From Hahellaceae bacterium (GTDB lineage: Bacteria; Pseudomonadota; Gammaproteobacteria; Pseudomonadales; Oleiphilaceae), in assembly GCA_024234575.1 (NCBI GenBank), contig JACKOB010000002.1, positions 1-64,000 of the forward strand: 64,000 nucleotides of DNA, in the 5' to 3' direction. Made by a program: the position numbers and the translations under genes. Position 1 is the stretch's first letter. The number at the start of each line of letters is the position of its first letter. The notes below the pieces were generated by a model. It made no database searches, was not told where the DNA came from, and saw only the letters and a list, made by a program, of their open reading frames with translations. Positions 33,835 to 43,827 of the stretch are shown here, piece after piece.

Positions 33835-34736
33835 TGTAATTCCTCTGCGGCCTTTTGCTCAAAGTGGCGCATCACCACAAACGGCACAATCAAAACAACG
33901 AGCAACACAGCCGCCAGAGACGCTGCCATGGGCCAGTCTTTATTGTTAAAGAACTCCATCCACAGCATTTTTCCGATCATCAGGGTGTCTGGCCCACCAA
34001 GCAAATCCGGGATAACAAACTCACCCATTACCGGTATAAACACCAGCATTGATCCTGCCATCACCCCAGGCATGGATTGTGGCAAGGTAATCGTTAAAAA
34101 CTGTTTCCACGGACGACAGCCAAGGTCAGCGGCAGCCTCTAACAAGATTGGATCAAGACGCACTAATGTGGCGTACAACGGTAAAATCAAAAAAGGCAAA
34201 TAGCTGTATACGACGCCGATATAGACCGCGTTCACGGTGTGCATAATCTCTAAAGGCTGATCAATAACCCCTAGCCACAAAAGAAACTGGTTGAGGAAAC
34301 CATTTCCCTTAAGGATACCTATCCATGCGTACACCCGGATAAGAAACGATGTCCAGAATGGCAACATAACGAGCATTAAGAGTGGCAACCGAAAATGCTT
34401 AGGGGCAACAGAAATTGCGTAAGCCATGGGATAGCCCACCAGCAAACAGAAAAACGTCGAGATGGCGGCAACTTTCGTCGAGCCTATCAGGGCGCTGACA
34501 TACAATGAGTCTTCCAGCAAAAGTATGTAAGTGCCAAAATTGACCTTGATCGTCACCAGCCCGTCTTCGATTTCCCGGATCACATCCAGAAAAGGCGGTT
34601 GCGCCAATGCGGGCTCAGACAAACTGATTTTAAGCACGAACAAAAAAGGCAGCACAAAGAATAGTGCCAACCAAAACCAGGGAACTGCAATGATTAAAGC
34701 CCGGCTGCGTTGGGCAATCGCCTGCGGCAGCATCAT
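33831..34736 (-). CDS. potH: putrescine ABC transporter permease PotH
   Basis: 301 residues, six membrane segments, with the EAA loop LEAAADLGCRPWKQFLTITL. It pairs with PotI to form the channel. The gene overlaps both neighbours by four bases, giving a translationally coupled set. Confidence 0.88.
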   Translation of the reverse strand: MMLPQAIAQRSRALIIAVPWFWLALFFVLPFLFVLKISLSEPALAQPPFLDVIREIEDGLVTIKVNFGTYILLLEDSLYVSALIGSTKVAAISTFFCLLVGYPMAYAISVAPKHFRLPLLMLVMLPFWTSFLIRVYAWIGILKGNGFLNQFLLWLGVIDQPLEIMHTVNAVYIGVVYSYLPFLILPLYATLVRLDPILLEAAADLGCRPWKQFLTITLPQSMPGVMAGSMLVFIPVMGEFVIPDLLGGPDTLMIGKMLWMEFFNNKDWPMAASLAAVLLVVLIVPFVVMRHFEQKAAEELQ

Positions 34737-35869
34737 TGCGTCAGCACTCCACAGCTATTGTAACGCCAGCCCAACTGCACTTCCTGCTCCCAGGTAATCG
34801 GTTGTTCAGCCAATGCCTGAATATTCGACTGGGTAAACTTCACTCTTTTACCACTGGGCAATTCAACGTGATAAATCGAAACATCGCCCAGGTAGGCGAT
34901 TTCTTTAATAATACCTTTGATGCGATTAGGCTGATCATCTGAGTCGGTCATGACCTGAACTTTCTCTGGACGAATGGCCACAGTGACCGGCATACCAGCG
35001 GTTAACGGCTGACTATGGCGCACCAGTATCGGCTGCTCGGTATCTTCGCACTGAATGAGCACACGATCATCTTCCTGACTGATCACATGGCCATCAAACA
35101 GGTTTACCAGACCGATAAATTCTGCAGAATAACGTGTCGCCGGAAACTCATACATGCGACGAGGCGGATCAACCTGCTCTACCCGCCCCTCGTGCATCAG
35201 TGCGATACGCGTCGACATCGTCATCGCTTCTTCCTGATCATGGGTGACGATAATAAAGGTTACCCCCAAACGCTCTTGCAGATTTACCAGCTCGAACTGT
35301 GTTTGTTCCCGCAGTTTTTTATCCAGCGCCCCCAGTGGCTCATCCAGCAGCAGTATTTTAGGGTGCTTCGCCAGAGCTCTTGCCAATGCCACTCGCTGAC
35401 GCTGGCCTCCAGATAGCTGGTGCGGCTTCCGCTTAGCCAGCTTATCGATTTGCACCAGCTGTAACATTTCCTTCACACGCTCCTGACGAGCGCGTTTTTC
35501 CATCCGTTCCTGCTTTAAACCAAAGGCGATGTTGTCTTCAACGGTCATATGCGGAAAGAGCGCATAAGACTGAAACATCATATTGGTAGAACGCTCGTAG
35601 GCCGGAACCTGTGTCACATCCACACCATCGATAAAAACTTTACCTGATGTGGGTGTCTCAAAACCCGCGAGAATGCGCAAAAGTGTGGTCTTACCGCAGC
35701 CAGAAGGCCCCAATAACGAGAAAAACTCGCCCCGGTGAATAGTGAGATTGATATCGTCATTGGCGTACATGGTGCCATAAACTTTACTGACCCCTTCAAT
35801 ACGAACAATAGGTTCCTCTTCCGGATCCTGCCATTGAAACTCGACGGATTGATTACGCAGCTGGGACAT
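34733..35869 (-). CDS. potG: putrescine ABC transporter ATPase PotG
   Basis: 378 residues. Walker A GPSGCGKTTLLR, signature LSGGQRQRVALARAL, Walker B ILLLDEPLGALD and switch His in IIVTHDQEEA are all present. The C-terminal TOBE domain is typical of polyamine and other group-4 importers. It powers uptake through PotH/PotI. Separated from potF by a strong hairpin, which may reduce its expression relative to the binding protein. Confidence 0.92.
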   Translation of the reverse strand: MSQLRNQSVEFQWQDPEEEPIVRIEGVSKVYGTMYANDDINLTIHRGEFFSLLGPSGCGKTTLLRILAGFETPTSGKVFIDGVDVTQVPAYERSTNMMFQSYALFPHMTVEDNIAFGLKQERMEKRARQERVKEMLQLVQIDKLAKRKPHQLSGGQRQRVALARALAKHPKILLLDEPLGALDKKLREQTQFELVNLQERLGVTFIIVTHDQEEAMTMSTRIALMHEGRVEQVDPPRRMYEFPATRYSAEFIGLVNLFDGHVISQEDDRVLIQCEDTEQPILVRHSQPLTAGMPVTVAIRPEKVQVMTDSDDQPNRIKGIIKEIAYLGDVSIYHVELPSGKRVKFTQSNIQALAEQPITWEQEVQLGWRYNSCGVLTQ

Positions 35870-35956
35870 ATCGATGCGAACTCTGAACGGTTAAATTTTC
35901 GTCGACAGCGAGGCCTTACCCATTGGGCGAAGACACTAAAGACACCGTCACTCAAA

Positions 35957-35986
35957 CACAAAATGCCCCATTAGGGGCATTTTGTG
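35957..35986 (-). terminator. strong hairpin between potF and potG
   Basis: CACAAAATGCCCC (35957-35969) and GGGGCATTTTGTG (35974-35986) form a perfect 13-bp stem with a 4-base loop. On the minus strand it follows the potF stop by about 20 bases. The lack of a long T run suggests partial termination or protection of the potF message, giving excess binding protein. Confidence 0.65.
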
Positions 35987-36007
35987 CAACTAATGAACCC
36001 TATTACG

Positions 36008-37108
36008 TTACTGACCGGTTTTAACCCGAGTCCATAAACGCGTCATATTACGGACATTTTTCTCTTCAGGGGTTTTCAACACCAGCAGTTTTTTACGTGT
36101 CTGCTCTGAAGGATAAATACCGGGGTTATTACGGATATCTTCTTCTACCAGATCAAATGCCTTTGTGTTCGCATTGGCATAAGAAACGTAGTTGGTGATT
36201 GGGGCCACCACTTCAGGCTGCAGAATGTAGTTGATAAACGCATTCGCCGACTCGGCATTTGGTGCATCTGCAGGGATGACCATGACGTCAGTCCACACAA
36301 CAGCACCTTCAGAAGGAACCGCATAGGCAACATTCACACCATTTTTAGCTTCCAGTGCACGATCCCGCGCCTGCAACATGTCGCCGGAGTAGCCATGTGC
36401 TACACAGATGTCACCATTGGCCAGGTCGCTGATATATTGCGAGCTATGAAAGTAACGAATATCCGGGCGGACCGCGCTAACCACATCGGCAGCTTCGCTC
36501 ATCGCATCTTTGCTGAAATCATCAGTACTCTTACCCAAGTATGCTCGTGCCGCTACAAACACTTCTGTTGCATCGTCCATCAACGATACACCACAGGCAG
36601 ACAGCTTTTTAACGATTGCTGGGTCAAAGACCAGACGCCAGGTATCCAAAGGCATATCATCGCCGAGGATGGCTTTAACTTTTTCGACGTTGTAGCCAAT
36701 ACCTGTGGTTCCCCACATGTAGGGCACTAAATACTGGTTGCCTGGATCAATATCGGACAAAGACTGCAAAATCACCGAGTCAACGTTGCCATAATTTGTT
36801 AGCTGCGCCTTGTTAACCGGCTGATAGATTTTTGCTTTGATATGTCGATCGGCAAAAGGACGCGCAGTGGGGAATGCCAGATCGTAACCGCTGCGACCGG
36901 CAAATAATTTCGCTTCGAGAATTTCGTTGGAATCATAAACATCGTAAGTCACCTTGATTCCAGTAGCATCCTGAAATTTGGTGATCGTGTCTTCGGCAAT
37001 ATAATCCGACCAGTTGTAAATATGCAGTTCTTTATCTGCAGCCAGGACAGCCGAGCTAGCCATCATACCCAATGCCAAAGCTTTGAAACCAAACAGCCGA
37101 TTTTTCAT
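36008..37108 (-). CDS. potF: putrescine-binding periplasmic protein PotF
   Basis: About 366 residues with a signal peptide (KALALGMMASSAVLAADK). The mature protein begins LHIYNWSDYIAEDTITKFQ, the conserved PotD/PotF start that lines the polyamine pocket, and has AFPTARPFADRHIKAKIYQP and YMWGTTGIGYN. The ATG at 37108 is preferred (AAGGAGA 8 bases upstream) over a TTG one codon earlier. First gene of the operon. Confidence 0.92.
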   Translation of the reverse strand: MKNRLFGFKALALGMMASSAVLAADKELHIYNWSDYIAEDTITKFQDATGIKVTYDVYDSNEILEAKLFAGRSGYDLAFPTARPFADRHIKAKIYQPVNKAQLTNYGNVDSVILQSLSDIDPGNQYLVPYMWGTTGIGYNVEKVKAILGDDMPLDTWRLVFDPAIVKKLSACGVSLMDDATEVFVAARAYLGKSTDDFSKDAMSEAADVVSAVRPDIRYFHSSQYISDLANGDICVAHGYSGDMLQARDRALEAKNGVNVAYAVPSEGAVVWTDVMVIPADAPNAESANAFINYILQPEVVAPITNYVSYANANTKAFDLVEEDIRNNPGIYPSEQTRKKLLVLKTPEEKNVRNMTRLWTRVKTGQ

Positions 37109-37324
37109 CAACTGAATCTCCTTTTAAAAGAAATTATTTGAGGGGCCGAAATTTTACCCACCCGTACCACCTCCGGGATAGGCTTGAGGTGCCAAATATG
37201 AACAAAAATGCGGCAAAAAAAAAGTGTTTTTTTAGTCGATTGCCAAATTTTTCGCAGAAGAGTGATCAGTCCGGCGAAATGCCCCCGCTAAAGTGCTAAC
37301 CGCATGTGTACCAACCAATAGAAA

Positions 37325-38146
37325 TCAGGCAACATCGCATGCCATTGAGGGTGCATCACGATGGGTTTGCGGGGTAACTATACGCATTTTATTAGTCGGG
37401 GAAAAAATCTGTGACGGCGGCATGCCAAGCATGGCCCGAAAGGTATGTGAACAGTGGGCAGAATCGGTAAAACCTGCCGCCAGTGCCGCCTCGGTCAGAT
37501 TTTCGCCGCAGCCCATGCGTAACGCGGTAACATAAAGACGATGCCACAACCGGTAACGTCTGATAGGAATACCCGTCTGCTTCTTGAAAACCTCAACCAA
37601 TCGAGGCACCGACAGGCAAACAGCGTCAGCCAGCTCTTCCACCGAAAGATTATCGTCGACAGTACGACGGATAAGCTCAAGAACCTCTTCGACACGGGCA
37701 TCCACTGGGTAGGCGGCAGACAAGTCATTATTCATCAACAGCTGATCCAGCACCTGCCAAGTGTCTTCTGAGCCCTGCTGCTGGTCGTAAATGCTACTAA
37801 AAGCCTCGATGTATTGCGCCTCCTCTTTTAACTGCCAGGCAGCACCACCTTTTTGATGGGTCATCAGCGCGGACAGATTATGATAGTCGATGCCTAACGC
37901 ATCCAAATAACAATTGGCAATCATTGCGTTACCTGAATCGGCCCAAACACGCACACCGGCCTGCAGCAAGATACTGTTGCTGGCCACTGGGGCTGACATT
38001 CCCTTCGCGACAAACCTGATTGGTTCCCCCAGAGAAACCAACAGCGTTGCGGCGGCTTGCGACAGTTCTCTGGGCTCATAAACGGCACCAAAGTACAGCG
38101 TCCGCTTCGGCCATAGGTAAAGTAATGATGGTGGTGCCAAAGTCAT
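37325..38146 (-). CDS. AraC-family transcriptional regulator
   Basis: 273 residues. The C-terminal third contains two HTH motifs (LSVEELADAVCLSVPRLVEV and LTEAALAAGFTDSAHCSHTF), the AraC signature. The N-terminal part is unassigned. It is divergent from the lipase gene across a 300-base control region, so the lipase operon is a candidate target; potF on the other side is an alternative. Confidence 0.88.
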   Translation of the reverse strand: MTLAPPSLLYLWPKRTLYFGAVYEPRELSQAAATLLVSLGEPIRFVAKGMSAPVASNSILLQAGVRVWADSGNAMIANCYLDALGIDYHNLSALMTHQKGGAAWQLKEEAQYIEAFSSIYDQQQGSEDTWQVLDQLLMNNDLSAAYPVDARVEEVLELIRRTVDDNLSVEELADAVCLSVPRLVEVFKKQTGIPIRRYRLWHRLYVTALRMGCGENLTEAALAAGFTDSAHCSHTFRAMLGMPPSQIFSPTNKMRIVTPQTHRDAPSMACDVA

Positions 38147-38445
38147 AATGACGAAGCTCCCTGAGTTTTATTGTTATTTTTTACAACTGAAGACAGCGCC
38201 CTCACTTCAACGCCTGACCTACCACTTTAAACTTACAACTGTTCACCTTAATTCATTCGACATCACTATTTCATTGTTTGATTTTGCTTTTCGTGAACTG
38301 CTCCCTGTTTTTAAACGAAACAGTAAACAACCATCAAAACGTACAAGTGTTTTCCCATGACTAAATTTTAAGCTGGTCTCGTTGCATAAGTTTCAACAAC
38401 AGCACACTCAGTCACAATAAAAACAAGATTCCAGAGGAATACAAC
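38147..38445. other. divergent control region between AraC gene and lipase
   Basis: About 300 AT-rich bases without a convincing gene. AGAGGA precedes the lipase ATG. Promoters for both genes and any AraC operator should be here; no clear repeated site was found by eye. Confidence 0.45.
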
Positions 38446-39405
38446 ATGAGAAAAACTCTCACTGCACTATCAGTAGCGGCAACGCTTTCTATCGCCCCGG
38501 TATCACAGGCCGGATTTTTTTCAGACTACTTCAGCTACACCAAAACTAAACATCCTATTGTATTAGTTCCAGGTATTTTCGCTTTCGACACAATCGCCAG
38601 CGTTGACTATTGGTACCAGATCCCTTCTACCCTGGAAAGACAGGGAGCAGACGTACACGTGGCCAAAATCAATGCATTTGAAAACTCGGCCATGCGCGGC
38701 GAATCGTTAATTGCACAGCTTGAGGAAATTAAAGCGGCATCTGGTGGAAAAATAAGCAAATTCAATTTGATGGGACATAGCCAGGGAGGGATGACAGCAC
38801 GTTACGTGATGAATACCCGTCCTGACCTGGTTGCATCCGTGACGACCATGTCGACGCCACACACCGGCTCACCACTGGCCGACATCGTAACGGATGTAGC
38901 CCCTCCAGCAAGCGTGCAAGGTGTGCTGTTCGAAACATTCGCCAATGCCGTTGGTAACCTGGTGAATCTTTTATCTGACAACAAAAAAGATAAATCTGAT
39001 ATTTACGCCATGCTAGGCGAGTTTAATGCAGCGGGTGCGGCACAGTTTAATGCTACCTACCCTGCCGGTCTGCCGGCCACTGCTTGTGGTGTGGGGCCAT
39101 CATCGGTCACGGTTAATGGTAATAGCATAAAACTCTATTCCTGGGGTGGCGCGGGCCACTTAACGGGTGGTGTAGACATATCCGACCCACTGTTTGCGAT
39201 CACAGGCCTGGCTTTCAATGGTGCCGCTAATGACGGCGTTACCGGTGTGTGTGCAAACCACTTTGGTAAAGTCCTGAGGGACGACTACTTCATGAACCAT
39301 ATTGATATCAACAACCATGTTTTGGGACTGGTCTCATTGTTCGAAACCAATCCGAAAACTGTATTTAAAAACCATGCCAACCGCCTGAAAAAAGAAGGCT
39401 TGTAA
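38446..39405 (+). CDS. secreted triacylglycerol lipase, family I.1
   Basis: 319 residues with a signal peptide (LTALSVAATLSIAPVSQAGF). The mature protein starts with the oxyanion region HPIVLVPGIFAFDT and has the nucleophile elbow MGHSQGG. Acid and His candidates lie in the C-terminal part (ANDGVTGVC, then DINNHVLG). Two Cys (ATACGVG and TGVCANHF) could form the family's disulfide. It needs the foldase encoded next. Exported by Sec and probably type II secretion. Confidence 0.93.
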   Translation: MRKTLTALSVAATLSIAPVSQAGFFSDYFSYTKTKHPIVLVPGIFAFDTIASVDYWYQIPSTLERQGADVHVAKINAFENSAMRGESLIAQLEEIKAASGGKISKFNLMGHSQGGMTARYVMNTRPDLVASVTTMSTPHTGSPLADIVTDVAPPASVQGVLFETFANAVGNLVNLLSDNKKDKSDIYAMLGEFNAAGAAQFNATYPAGLPATACGVGPSSVTVNGNSIKLYSWGGAGHLTGGVDISDPLFAITGLAFNGAANDGVTGVCANHFGKVLRDDYFMNHIDINNHVLGLVSLFETNPKTVFKNHANRLKKEGL

Positions 39406-39412
39406 AGAAATC

Positions 39413-39463
39413 GCCCCGGTGAGCAGGCTGGCTACATTTTGATAATCAAGCCACTACCGGGGC
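39413..39463 (+). other. hairpin between lipase and foldase genes
   Basis: GCCCCGGT (39413-39420) and ACCGGGGC (39456-39463) pair, with an inner TGGCT/AGCC pairing in the loop. There is no T run. It may slow transcription or protect the lipase mRNA so that less foldase than lipase is made. Confidence 0.5.
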
Positions 39464-39505
39464 AGCCAGTTTAACCAACTCAAACAAAAACAAGGGAGAA
39501 ATCAC

Positions 39506-40531
39506 ATGAAAAAAGCCACTATTGCCACTCCGCTGATTTTTCTCGTATTGTTGATTGCCGCTTATGTGGCTTACATTAATCTGTCAGATAACAGGGTTTT
39601 GCCAACGGATAGCAGCCAGCCGCTGACACCCGCTTCGGCAAAATCAGTCAACGAGAGAGCCTACCAAAACGCTATTGACCAACAACTGCCGATGATCAGC
39701 ACTAAGGCGCCTAGGTCTTTATCGAACATTAACCACGAAGCAGATCTTGGCACCGACAACCAGGGTAACTTACTGATTAACGATGAAATAACCCAACTAT
39801 TCGAGTTTTACCTATCTGCCATGGGTGAAGAGCCTTTAGAGGTATTACTGACACGCATTCAACAAGATTTAGCACAGCAATTATCCGCAGAAGCACTGCA
39901 ACAAGCGTTAGGGTTACTTAAACGTTATGTGGATTATAAAATCGCCCTTACGGAATTGGCTGAGCCTACAGTAGAGGCAAATGATCCTGGGGCGAAACTT
40001 ACCGCCATACGGCAACAAAAAGCAGATTTAATGGCGTTACGGAGCCAATACTTCACCGCTGACGAGCATCAGGCATTTTTCGAGGACGAAGAAGTCTATG
40101 ACGATTATATGTTGAACCGACTTTCGGTTTCCGCTGACGACTCTTTAGATGCGCAAGCTAAGCAAGAGCGTATAACTGCACTGGAAAAATCACTACCTGA
40201 CGAGGTACAGGCGCTGCGCCAAAAGGTTTCACGCCATGCCGATCTGTTTGCCACCACAGAGGCCATGAAGCAGTCTGGGGCAAGCAACGAGGCTCTCTTT
40301 CAAGTACGGGCAGCTTCCCTGGGTACCGATGCCGCGCAAGCCATGGCCAGGCTCGATGCCGACAGAAAACAATGGCAACAGAGGCTTAACCGTTATGTGC
40401 AAGAGCGCAATCAATTGCAGAAGGCGGGGCTGACGGATGAAGACAAACAACGCGCCCTCAACCGTTATATTGAGGATAATTTTACCGGCACAGAGCGGCT
40501 GCGTGTAAGGGCGCTGGATAGCTCGATGTAG
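39506..40531 (+). CDS. lifO: lipase-specific foldase (Lif)
   Basis: 341 residues. An N-terminal membrane anchor (TPLIFLVLLIAAYVAYINLS) is followed by a Pro/Ser linker and a long, highly helical periplasmic domain, the known form of lipase chaperones that wrap around the folding lipase. GGGAGAA precedes the ATG. Immediately downstream of its lipase client. Confidence 0.9.
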   Translation: MKKATIATPLIFLVLLIAAYVAYINLSDNRVLPTDSSQPLTPASAKSVNERAYQNAIDQQLPMISTKAPRSLSNINHEADLGTDNQGNLLINDEITQLFEFYLSAMGEEPLEVLLTRIQQDLAQQLSAEALQQALGLLKRYVDYKIALTELAEPTVEANDPGAKLTAIRQQKADLMALRSQYFTADEHQAFFEDEEVYDDYMLNRLSVSADDSLDAQAKQERITALEKSLPDEVQALRQKVSRHADLFATTEAMKQSGASNEALFQVRAASLGTDAAQAMARLDADRKQWQQRLNRYVQERNQLQKAGLTDEDKQRALNRYIEDNFTGTERLRVRALDSSM

Positions 40532-40539
40532 TGCTGCCT

Positions 40540-42630
40540 TCAATACCACAACAATGGGCCAAACGCCACCAATATCAATGTGGTCGACATTACCAGCAGC
40601 GGCAGCAGAATGCGCTCATGCCGATAATAAAAGCTGTTCCCACCCTCCTTTGCGGCAAGCTCAACCTCTTCAGCACCCACAACCTGGCGGGTGAGCAAAT
40701 GATTGAGTGACACAGGTGGGCTGAGATACCCTAGCTCAAAGGCGACCAGTGCCGTCATCCAAAAATGAATGGGATCTATACCGCTTTGATAGGCAAATGG
40801 TGCAATGGTGCTGGTTACGAGTATCAGCGCACCAAAGGGGTCCATAATCATACCGATGAATACCAGCAATAACACCAGCACGCCCATGGCAACAAGCGGC
40901 GAAGAAATGCTTGCAGCAGCGTGATAACTACCACTGCTTTGCTCAAGGATGCCACCTACGGTGAATGAGCAAGCCATCAACATCAGCAGTGCGCCAATTT
41001 GCACCGATGCACCCGACACCGATTCGCCAACGGCACCACCAATCGTTGATGATAATGCAGGGTTTAGCGGTTTTTGATCGCGCTCGTAGCGCCAAAGGAG
41101 CCGTTCAAAGACGATCACTGCCAGTATGAGAGCAGGCAGAATTATAGGGGCAGAGAACTCATCAAGATGCGCATCAAGTAATAACGAATAGGCCAGGCAA
41201 ACCGCGAGTAAGATGGCAACATAGGGTGCAAGCGGTACGAGCTTTAGCAGGCTGGGTCGCAATGCTTCGCGCACAGGCGCAATGGGCCGTGTATCTTTAC
41301 GTGTCAGCAAGGCGTAAAACAAAAAAACGGCAAGTGTCAGCATAAACACCCGGCCACCCCAATGAAACAAATCGTCCGTGACCACCTCTTTATTCAGCAT
41401 GGCGATGCCAATTACCAGCAAGCAGGGTCGCAGCACAACGCCTGAGCTTCCTGTCATGGCCGTAACAGCCAGCGCCAGTTGTCGTCTTGTGCCTACTCTG
41501 CGTAACTCGCTATATACAACAACCCCCATGGCAATGATGATAATACCCGAGGCGCCGGTATAGGCAGTGGGGACTGCCATGATTACTATGGCGACAAAGG
41601 CGAGCACTTCTGGCGGTAGTTTCCAGGGCTGGAACACATCGAAAATACGCTCACCCAACCGGGTTTGTTTCAACAACATGCCCACCCAGATGTATAAGGC
41701 GATATTGAGATAGAGGCCGGTTAATTGAAAGAGTTGGGTAAAGTAGATAGCGATACCCGCAGGGTGACCTTCTTGAAAATAGAAGTGATTAATCGCGGCC
41801 AGCAGCATAAAAGTATAAATAGGAATGCTGAGCAACGCCTTTGCTACACTGCCCCCCGAAACGAGTGATTTGGCGGGGGTCAGCAATTGGTACAGGCTCA
41901 TTATGGCCAGTAAAACAGCCCCCGTTATCAGGGTAATATTGACCTCTGGGTGCGTCGCCACCACACCCGAATCCAGCCCTCCCTTATGATAGACCCAGGC
42001 AGAGTATGCCAGTCCGCTGTTGGCAACGAGCTGGCTTGAGGTTGAGACATAGTGATCGTAGCGCGTGCTTATCTGCCGAAAGGCAATATGGTGTTTATGG
42101 GCCGTTGCGACACCTGCGGACAACAGCAGCATTACCACCAGAATAAAATGTTGCTGGTTAATCGCGAAGAGGCTTAAAGAGGCAAATGCCTGCTCTACCT
42201 GTCGATACACCCGCACATAAATATTTACTTTCTCAATATTGGTTTGATAGGCAGCATGCCTCGCGGCACAAACCTTCTGCTGATTGTGCAGAGACATCCT
42301 CGCCGCGTCTCTGTCAAATGTTTCTGCAAATAGTGCATCTTCATTTGCAGTATTCACCTCTGCTTCCAGTTTATCTAAGCGTGCTTCTAAATCCGTCTCT
42401 ACGACACAAGATGGGGGTGCCATATCTGCGCGAAGATCTCTGTAATCGCCCCAGATTTCAACCCCCAGATTTAACAGGCGGGAATGAATGTTTTCACCTG
42501 TGCCCGCCAAAACGGTAAAGACTAATAACAGCAACACGACAAATGACGTAAGTTTACCGAACAAAGTCGAGCCTATTTGCGCCGCGTTAGTCCCCTCTGT
42601 CACCGCGTTCTCCAGTCTTTCAAACCACAT
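40540..42630 (-). CDS. TRAP transporter fused small/large permease (DctQM-like)
   Basis: 696 residues. The N-terminal third holds helices plus an unusual soluble insert (residues about 50-135, with DLEARLDKLEAEVNTANEDA); the C-terminal two thirds are the many-helix DctM domain, with PTAYTGASGIIIIAMGVVVY and MALVAFELGYLSPPVSLNHL-like stretches. The small Q subunit appears fused to M. It pairs with the binding protein gene just upstream. The stop lies 8 bases from the convergent foldase stop. Substrate unknown. Confidence 0.8.
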   Translation of the reverse strand: MWFERLENAVTEGTNAAQIGSTLFGKLTSFVVLLLLVFTVLAGTGENIHSRLLNLGVEIWGDYRDLRADMAPPSCVVETDLEARLDKLEAEVNTANEDALFAETFDRDAARMSLHNQQKVCAARHAAYQTNIEKVNIYVRVYRQVEQAFASLSLFAINQQHFILVVMLLLSAGVATAHKHHIAFRQISTRYDHYVSTSSQLVANSGLAYSAWVYHKGGLDSGVVATHPEVNITLITGAVLLAIMSLYQLLTPAKSLVSGGSVAKALLSIPIYTFMLLAAINHFYFQEGHPAGIAIYFTQLFQLTGLYLNIALYIWVGMLLKQTRLGERIFDVFQPWKLPPEVLAFVAIVIMAVPTAYTGASGIIIIAMGVVVYSELRRVGTRRQLALAVTAMTGSSGVVLRPCLLVIGIAMLNKEVVTDDLFHWGGRVFMLTLAVFLFYALLTRKDTRPIAPVREALRPSLLKLVPLAPYVAILLAVCLAYSLLLDAHLDEFSAPIILPALILAVIVFERLLWRYERDQKPLNPALSSTIGGAVGESVSGASVQIGALLMLMACSFTVGGILEQSSGSYHAAASISSPLVAMGVLVLLLVFIGMIMDPFGALILVTSTIAPFAYQSGIDPIHFWMTALVAFELGYLSPPVSLNHLLTRQVVGAEEVELAAKEGGNSFYYRHERILLPLLVMSTTLILVAFGPLLWY

Positions 42631-42653
42631 AAGACATGATTTTATGCTAAGAA

Positions 42654-43688
42654 TTATTCACGATTTTCGGCAGTGCACTCAGCCAGGCCTGGATCAACAG
42701 AACATCTCACTTTGCGAAATAGCGACAGCGCTTTACCGTTGTATATCCCCTGCTCTCGCAAGGCGATGCGGTTGAGGCGGAACGTTTCGTTCCAGGTATT
42801 TTTAAGGTCGCTGTTAATAGGAATCCAGTATTTTTCAGGGATCGCCTTCTCGGTTATTTCTACCAGAGCGATCATACCATCTACCTTTGTTTGCGAATGC
42901 TCGCGGGACTTCTGTCCAAAACCTTCCGGCAGTTTTTTCCAGCGCCCGATAATCTGCTGGGAGGTCTGCAGAAACGGCCAGCTAATAATGCCGCCATTGG
43001 GTTCAAGCCCCTTGTACATTTCCATTGGCGCATAGGCCAGCGCCGGTGCGCCGGTGATATCTACAGCGTGATTATTGAACTTTTGCAGCACATTAGAAAT
43101 TGTTGAAGAAACCGGTGTCATGCCTGTTTGTCTGGCAAGGTATTGTGCCTCAGGGGCGTTGTCTAACACCGTAATTTTCTTCCCCACCATTTTGGCTGGC
43201 GAGTCGATGGAACGGTCGATAACAAACCCATACAAAGCACCGGTTGGCACGATAGACAACACTTCGTAATCGCCTTCACGCATCAGCGAAGCCGCCTTGG
43301 TTGAACTTAGTGTGGCTAGAATCATTTTCATGTGGGCATAACTTGGAATAGCGCCAATAGAGTTCATCGTGCCGGTAAACTGGTTGTAACTACGGGCTCT
43401 AATATCAGGCAGGTTCACCATGTCACACACACCACTGTTAAACGCCTCGGCTGCTACACGCTCATCGGTATAAGACTTAAACGACAGCTCTACCCCCCAT
43501 TTCATGGCTTCGGTTCTGTAGGACTGCAATGCCTGATGCGCAGGCCCGCCGTTACCCAGCATATCGAAAACGCACATGGTAATTGGCGTTAGCTTAGATG
43601 CCTGAGCGCCAAGGGTATAAGTGGTGATAAAAATTGCCATCATGGCGTGAAGATACAGGCAGGGCTTAACGAGGGGTTGGCGGTTCAT
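42654..43688 (-). CDS. TRAP-type periplasmic solute-binding protein
   Basis: 344 residues with a signal peptide (MMAIFITTYTLGAQASK). ITMCVFDMLGNGGPAHQAL and GVCDMVNLPDIRARSYNQF resemble a marine family of putative solute-binding proteins that sit next to TRAP large permeases. It is 23 bases upstream of the permease gene. Ligand unknown. It carries a C-terminal Cys pair (RKVRCSVDPGLAECT). Confidence 0.7.
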   Translation of the reverse strand: MNRQPLVKPCLYLHAMMAIFITTYTLGAQASKLTPITMCVFDMLGNGGPAHQALQSYRTEAMKWGVELSFKSYTDERVAAEAFNSGVCDMVNLPDIRARSYNQFTGTMNSIGAIPSYAHMKMILATLSSTKAASLMREGDYEVLSIVPTGALYGFVIDRSIDSPAKMVGKKITVLDNAPEAQYLARQTGMTPVSSTISNVLQKFNNHAVDITGAPALAYAPMEMYKGLEPNGGIISWPFLQTSQQIIGRWKKLPEGFGQKSREHSQTKVDGMIALVEITEKAIPEKYWIPINSDLKNTWNETFRLNRIALREQGIYNGKALSLFRKVRCSVDPGLAECTAENRE

Positions 43689-43827
43689 TTCTTTCCTTGT
43701 CCAGATGAATCTACCTTCCGTCGGTAGTGAGCGTTAACGTTACTCGGATTAGATAAAATACAAAAGTTACTTACTGCGTTTTGTGACGGCATTCACTGCT
43801 TGCGTCTCTGGCATGGCAATATTCCCT

